From Strigomonas culicis (lineage: Eukaryota > Euglenozoa > Kinetoplastea > Trypanosomatida > Trypanosomatidae), in NCBI GenBank assembly GCA_000482145.1, contig AUXH01000564.1, forward strand, positions 1 through 12,583: a stretch of DNA of 12,583 nucleotides. Reading direction: 5' to 3'. Made by a program: the position numbers and the translations under genes. The notes under the pieces are model-generated. The model did not search any database and had not been told where the DNA came from. It was given only the letters and a program-made list of their open reading frames with translations. Below are positions 9,679 through 12,583 of the stretch, in pieces; the first letter of the stretch is position 1, and every line of letters begins with the position of its first letter.

Positions 9679-9719
9679 CTTCCTCCCACTTCTCTTTTGT
9701 GATGCTCTTTGTTTTCTAG
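9679..9719 (+). promoter_or_regulatory. Possible internal trans-splice acceptor (weak candidate)
   Basis: A pyrimidine-rich stretch (about 9679-9717, interrupted by a GTGATG) ends in TTTTCTAG, with the AG at 9718-9719. It has the form of a trypanosomatid splice acceptor, but no sizeable ATG-initiated frame follows closely. It may be unused, or it may serve a non-coding or alternative transcript. Confidence 0.2.
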
Positions 9720-9789
9720 CTGGTGTCTGGTTCTACATAGCCCTTGTTTTTAGTGGTATTGTGATTCTACACGTGCGTGTATTTGACGT

Positions 9790-9822
9790 CCTTTCTTTTT
9801 TTTTTCAAATTGTCGTTTACAG
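9790..9822 (+). promoter_or_regulatory. Possible internal polypyrimidine tract and AG acceptor
   Basis: A nearly pure pyrimidine run (9790-9806, mostly T) is followed 15 bases later by TTTACAG, with the AG at 9821-9822. Spacing and composition suit trans-splicing. A 60-codon ATG frame begins 90 bases downstream at 9912, but two very short ATG frames (9826, 7 codons; 9866, 2 codons) come first. That weakens the case for efficient translation. It could equally be an unused cryptic site within the long 3' UTR. Confidence 0.25.
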
Positions 9823-9911
9823 ATTATGCCGTTTTCATTCAACGTGTGACCGGGACCAAGTTGAAATGCAATAAAGTGTACACCACGCGTGGCAAAGCTC
9901 TTCAGCTTGTG

Positions 9912-10094
9912 ATGGCATACATTCTTCGTGTAGCGCTTGCGATGTGCAATGCGAGTGTATGTTTACTACGTCAGGTGCATCGTGATGAATATGTGCTCCG
10001 TACCCTGATGAGGGTGGCGAAACAGTCGCGTCTGCACATCAAAACACCTAGCTGTATGCACATGCTCGCAGTAAACATCTTTGGATTCTTTTAG
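9912..10094 (+). CDS. Small open frame of unknown status (60 aa)
   Basis: An ATG at 9912 opens a 60-codon frame ending at TAG 10092-10094. The frame coincides with a patch that is richer in G and C than the surrounding T-rich spacer. The predicted product is basic, with several Arg, Lys, Cys and Met residues, no signal peptide and no domain I recognise. A candidate acceptor lies at 9821-9822, but two shorter upstream ATGs intervene. It may be a small gene, a decayed fragment of a longer gene or retroposon, or chance. Nothing shows that it is translated. Confidence 0.15.
   Translation: MAYILRVALAMCNASVCLLRQVHRDEYVLRTLMRVAKQSRLHIKTPSCMHMLAVNIFGFF
10001..10016 (+). other. Short perfect hairpin in the 3' UTR/spacer
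   Basis: ACCCT (10002-10006) and AGGGT (10011-10015) form a perfect 5-bp stem around the loop GATG, extendable by a T-G wobble (10001/10016). It sits in the compositionally distinct island of the spacer and is followed by GGCGAAAC. It could be a UTR protein-binding element or part of a degenerate SIDER-type retroposon, which are common in Leishmania 3' UTRs. The short stem alone does not prove function. Confidence 0.35.
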
Positions 10095-10509
10095 TGTTGA
10101 AATGGTCTTTGTCATATCATTTACTACTATTATTTGATGCAATCTCCATTAAACAGATATCCGGAATTGTAGAGATGTCGGAAGCTACCCACTGTTCTTT
10201 TTCTCTTTCTTTTGAGTCTTTTCATTTTTTGTTCTCTTTTACCCGACGATGATCCGCTAAAATCAGTAGCATCAAACAAGAAGAGAGAAGAAGAGCGTTA
10301 CTGTTTATGCGACGGAGACATGTTCACGCGTTGTAGGGTTTGTGTGCTCCGCATCCATCGTGCAAAAAGAAAAAAATAGTAGGCATCTGTCTTTCTACGA
10401 ATTTGATATGGGTGAACACCTATCCTCTTTCCTTTCCCACTTTTGTAGTGGAAAGCCTATATGTTACGCATTGCGTACTGCATCAATCCTCTACCATAGG
10501 AAACAGTCA

Positions 10510-10536
10510 TTCTCTTTCTTATCTTTCCTTTTTCAG
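10510..10536 (+). promoter_or_regulatory. Polypyrimidine tract and AG: distal trans-splice acceptor candidate
   Basis: A 25-base tract (10510-10534) that is all pyrimidine except one A runs directly into AG at 10535-10536, in the form TTTTTCAG. This is a strong spliced-leader acceptor by trypanosomatid rules. Use of it would give a 153-base 5' UTR. No ATG occurs between it and 10690, so the same start codon is reached. It competes with the acceptors at 10661-10689. Confidence 0.55.
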
Positions 10537-10560
10537 TCTCTGTTCTTTATACACCGACAA

Positions 10561-10672
10561 TTTTCTTTTACCTTTTTGCGTTTCACTTGTTTTCTACCTT
10601 TTTTCTTCCTTTTTTCCATTTTGGTTTCTTTGTTTTTGGTTTTCTTTACATTCGTTCACAAGTCCCTCCCAG
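10561..10672 (+). promoter_or_regulatory. Long polypyrimidine tract and proximal AG acceptors
   Basis: About 88 bases (10561-10648) of T-rich sequence with scattered purines are followed by AG at 10661-10662 and 10671-10672; a further AG immediately precedes the ATG (10688-10689). Splicing at the first two would give 5' UTRs of only 27 or 17 bases, short but found in trypanosomatids. The tract may also act as the pyrimidine signal coupled to polyadenylation of the upstream mRNA. The ATG at 10690 is the first in any of these transcripts. Confidence 0.55.
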
Positions 10673-10689
10673 TGCCCGCCACCGCCAAG

Positions 10690-12583
10690 ATGAGTGCACT
10701 ATCCACGAGAGTGGCCTTGCCAATTATGGTGCTCTCTCTGCTGTTGCTCTGCCTCTCTGTGCCGAGCCCTTCACAGGCTGCCACCACGACGATCCCCGTC
10801 GACGGCAGCTTCACCCTATCGGGCCAAGTGGTGGACGGCTCGGTGTACAACGTGGGCAGCATGACGTCGTCCTCGAAGATTTCGCTGAATTACGTCACGG
10901 AATGCAAAATCCGAGGCGACGGCATCGGATTCACGGCGTTCACCAGCTCTGTGTCCAGCAGCTCCATTCCGGTGTTCAACCTGACCATGGCCAAGACGAC
11001 CGTCACGAATGCGACGATCGCTGTCACTGGGTACTACCCACCCTACTCCGTCTTGATGATCTCGTACACCACGGCCACAATGCAGGGTACAACCACACTG
11101 TATGACTTCCGAAGCCTTGTACCTGAAAACCATGTTGTGGTGTACGTTCTGGAGACAACCGCCACATGGAACATGGACGGCTCCGGTGGAGCTGTGCTTC
11201 TCGTGGGTGGGGTGACTCGCCAACTGCTTCAGTCCTACAGTGGGTTTTACATGGTCAACACGCACGCGACTTACGCCGCACACATCCTGCACCAGGTCCT
11301 ACCGAAGTGCTCGTCCTCAATATACTGTCTGGACGTATACAACGGACTCATTGCCATCGATGTGGCCACGTGCGTGAGCTGCACCGGTGAGTTTTTGCGA
11401 GGCGAACAGACAGATCGATTCTTCAGTGGGTCGAGCGGTGGTGTCTTTCGCATATCCAACTGCACCTCGACAGGCGGCCAGCCTTTTTTGTACGGTTCAG
11501 GCACCAACACGTTTGAGTTTTCTGCGATCGGAAATATCATTTTCTACGGTATCACAGTGGACAGCACATTTCTGGGCAGCGGCTCCGCTCTACCGCAGGT
11601 CAAGGGCAACGGGTATTACTCGTTCATGCACATTAACGTTGTGTCGATGGGGACCACGACGAAGGTTCCAACGACCCCTGCGACCCCAAGTGCCATCTGG
11701 ACGGGTAACGTGACCTTGGGCGGCACCCTCATGACGTCTATCTCCGCTCTCACGGCCAATTACATAAACACGTACTACTTTCTCGATGCCTACAGCAAGG
11801 TGACCGAGAAGACGGGCAGTCCTGGGTATTCGGAGGCAGTGGGTGCTGCCTCTTCTGTGTTCTGCGCGCGCCCCGGCTTTTCCAGCACGGCGTGGGAGAA
11901 CCTGGACACATGGAAGCGCTCGTCGTGCGTCTGTGGCAGTGACACGTACGGCCCCTACTGCACACAGGTGATGGACCCCGTCTCGTACTACGTGAACTAC
12001 AACGCGGCGGACACGGAAGAGGTGTGCAACGTGCCGAACTGCACGACGTGTATGGCCATGACGTCGGAGGAGTGCACGGCGTGCGACCCAGGCTTCAAGC
12101 TGAGCAGCACGACGTGCGTGGCGAAGGGCTGCACGGCCGCCCACTGCCAGGCGTGCGCGTTCGACTCGGAGCAGAACTGCACTGTGTGCGACGCCGGCTA
12201 CAAGCTGGACAATGACAACATCACCTGCACGGCGAAGGTGTGCGGCGTGGCCCACTGTGCGACCTGCGTCTTCGACACGGAGGACAAGTGCGTGGTGTGT
12301 GACGGCAACTACAAGCGCGGCGCGGACAACGTGTCTTGCGAGGCGATGCCGTGTAACGTGGCCCACTGCGACGTGTGCGTGACGGAGCAAGACACTGTGT
12401 GCGAGAGCTGCAGCCCGACCTACAAGCTGGACGCGGACGGCAAGACATGCACGGAGAAGGTGTGCCAGGCAGAGAATTGCGCCCAGTGCGTTTATAACAC
12501 GGAGGACACGTGTGAGGTGTGCCAAGGCAACTACAAGCGCGGCGAGGACAACACCACATGTGAGGCCATGACATGCAACGCGG
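10690..12583 (+). CDS. Secreted/surface cysteine-rich repeat protein, surface-antigen-like (3' partial)
   Basis: The frame runs from ATG 10690 to the window end without a stop (631 codons plus one base). The start is the first ATG after the splice-acceptor zone and opens directly on a signal peptide: residues 1-30, hydrophobic core about 11-24, likely cleavage SQA/A. Residues 31-400 form a Ser/Thr/Gly-rich ectodomain with few cysteines, periodic in a way that suggests beta structure, with a short Thr/Pro stretch near 320-330. An EGF-type signature C-x-C-x5-G-x2-C spans 413-424. From residue 446 an array of cysteine-rich 37-residue repeats begins (consensus C-x4-C-x2-C-x7-C-x2-C-x11/12-C) and continues past the edge. 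Nine N-x-S/T sequons are visible. Trypanosomatids have annotated 'surface antigen-like' proteins of this build, and a GPI anchor or transmembrane helix would be expected in the missing C terminus. The exact role is unknown; adhesion or host interaction is inference. The repeat part uses mostly G/C-ending codons. Confidence 0.9.
   Translation, partial: MSALSTRVALPIMVLSLLLLCLSVPSPSQAATTTIPVDGSFTLSGQVVDGSVYNVGSMTSSSKISLNYVTECKIRGDGIGFTAFTSSVSSSSIPVFNLTMAKTTVTNATIAVTGYYPPYSVLMISYTTATMQGTTTLYDFRSLVPENHVVVYVLETTATWNMDGSGGAVLLVGGVTRQLLQSYSGFYMVNTHATYAAHILHQVLPKCSSSIYCLDVYNGLIAIDVATCVSCTGEFLRGEQTDRFFSGSSGGVFRISNCTSTGGQPFLYGSGTNTFEFSAIGNIIFYGITVDSTFLGSGSALPQVKGNGYYSFMHINVVSMGTTTKVPTTPATPSAIWTGNVTLGGTLMTSISALTANYINTYYFLDAYSKVTEKTGSPGYSEAVGAASSVFCARPGFSSTAWENLDTWKRSSCVCGSDTYGPYCTQVMDPVSYYVNYNAADTEEVCNVPNCTTCMAMTSEECTACDPGFKLSSTTCVAKGCTAAHCQACAFDSEQNCTVCDAGYKLDNDNITCTAKVCGVAHCATCVFDTEDKCVVCDGNYKRGADNVSCEAMPCNVAHCDVCVTEQDTVCESCSPTYKLDADGKTCTEKVCQAENCAQCVYNTEDTCEVCQGNYKRGEDNTTCEAMTCNA
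12025..12583 (+). repeat. In-frame tandem array of 111-bp cysteine-rich repeats
   Basis: Repeat starts, taken at the first Cys codon, fall at 12025, 12130, 12241, 12352, 12463 and 12574. The first unit is 105 bp and the next four are exactly 111 bp (37 codons); the sixth is cut by the window edge. Each full unit has six cysteines. Units 2 and 4 share YKLD and end in C-T-x-K-V; units 3 and 5 share YKRG-x-DN and end in C-E-A-M. The array therefore also has a 222-bp higher-order period. Such arrays grow and shrink by unequal exchange, so copy number may vary between strains and may be collapsed in short-read assemblies. Confidence 0.88.

Larger units (their letters stand above)
9274..10689. other. 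Intergenic region: 3' UTR of the giant gene and 5' flank of the surface-protein gene
   Basis: This is 1.4 kb without a convincing protein gene. It is visibly richer in T and pyrimidine runs than the flanking genes and is broken by stops in all frames apart from short stretches. In trypanosomatids such spacers carry the 3' UTR and poly(A) site of the upstream gene and the polypyrimidine/AG trans-splice signals of the downstream gene. Polyadenylation is normally coupled to the downstream splice site, so the poly(A) site is expected some hundred bases before about 10510, but no motif fixes it. No tRNA (no B-box-like GGTTCGA) and no rRNA were seen. The best-defined contents are listed separately: homopolymer tracts, a composition island with hairpin, and the acceptor zone. 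Confidence 0.75.

Noticed and set aside
9545..9874. Forward open frame of 109 codons with hydrophobic stretches
   Set aside because: The apparent membrane segments come from T-rich intergenic sequence read as Phe, Leu, Val and Cys. There is no clear acceptor or conserved feature for it.
9982..10012. C/D-box snoRNA from GTGATGA (9982-9988) and CTGA (10005-10008)
   Set aside because: The boxes are only 16 bases apart. No CTGA follows at the usual 60-90 bases and no terminal stem is visible.
10340..10693. Forward open frame of 117 codons rich in Phe, Ser, Leu and Cys
   Set aside because: It has a non-ATG start and consists of translated polypyrimidine tract. It ends in the splice-acceptor zone.
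10587..11105. Forward frame of 172 codons overlapping the surface-protein gene
   Set aside because: It starts without ATG inside the pyrimidine tract and continues in a different frame from the signal-peptide-bearing gene at 10690. It is a frame shadow.
11590..12525. Antisense open frame of 311 codons, rich in Ala, Arg, Val and His
   Set aside because: It is the reverse complement of the cysteine-rich repeat array, and its periodic composition follows from the G/C-ending codons of the true gene. The sense frame has a signal peptide and regular cysteine spacing.

Overview
The window looks like nuclear DNA of a trypanosomatid, most likely Leishmania or a close relative. Both protein genes lie head to tail on the + strand and have no introns. 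They are separated by about 1.4 kb of T-rich and pyrimidine-rich sequence. The second start codon follows a textbook polypyrimidine tract plus AG, as expected for trans-splicing and polycistronic transcription. A secreted, cysteine-rich, surface-antigen-like protein with G/C-ending codons fits the same group. No bacterial signals (Shine-Dalgarno, promoter, rho-independent terminator) were seen. The genus assignment is inference.

Region 1 (1-9273) is the 3' part of one giant gene, open at the left edge, with 3,090 codons visible. It begins inside an RNF213-type AAA+ region: an AAA4-like domain with intact Walker A and B, followed by the AAA5/6-like segment ending in the RNF213-type 'RFEKYY' motif. 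A very long, probably helical middle of about 1,900 residues has no domain I recognise and no visible RING finger. The C-terminal third carries two tandem CbxX/CfxQ (SpoVK-like) AAA+ domains. Both have good P-loops but damaged Walker B motifs. The protein ends in a short W/G/C-rich tail that resembles the C-terminal motif of some other eukaryotic CbxX-type proteins. The likely role is a dynein-like AAA+ mechanoenzyme or scaffold of the RNF213 superfamily. Its ubiquitin-ligase activity is doubtful.

Region 2 (9274-10689) is intergenic: the 3' UTR of the giant gene and the 5' flank of the next one. It contains T and A homopolymer runs and several pyrimidine-tract/AG units. A compositionally distinct island at about 9850-10080 holds a small open frame and a perfect 5-bp hairpin. 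The splice-acceptor zone at 10510-10689 feeds the second gene.

Region 3 (10690-12583, open at the right edge) is a secreted or surface protein with a signal peptide. It has a Ser/Thr/Gly-rich ectodomain of about 380 residues, one EGF-like signature, and then an array of 37-residue cysteine-rich repeats in an alternating two-type pattern that continues beyond the window. In trypanosomatids co-directional neighbours share a transcript but need not share function, and nothing in the sequence links the two proteins functionally.
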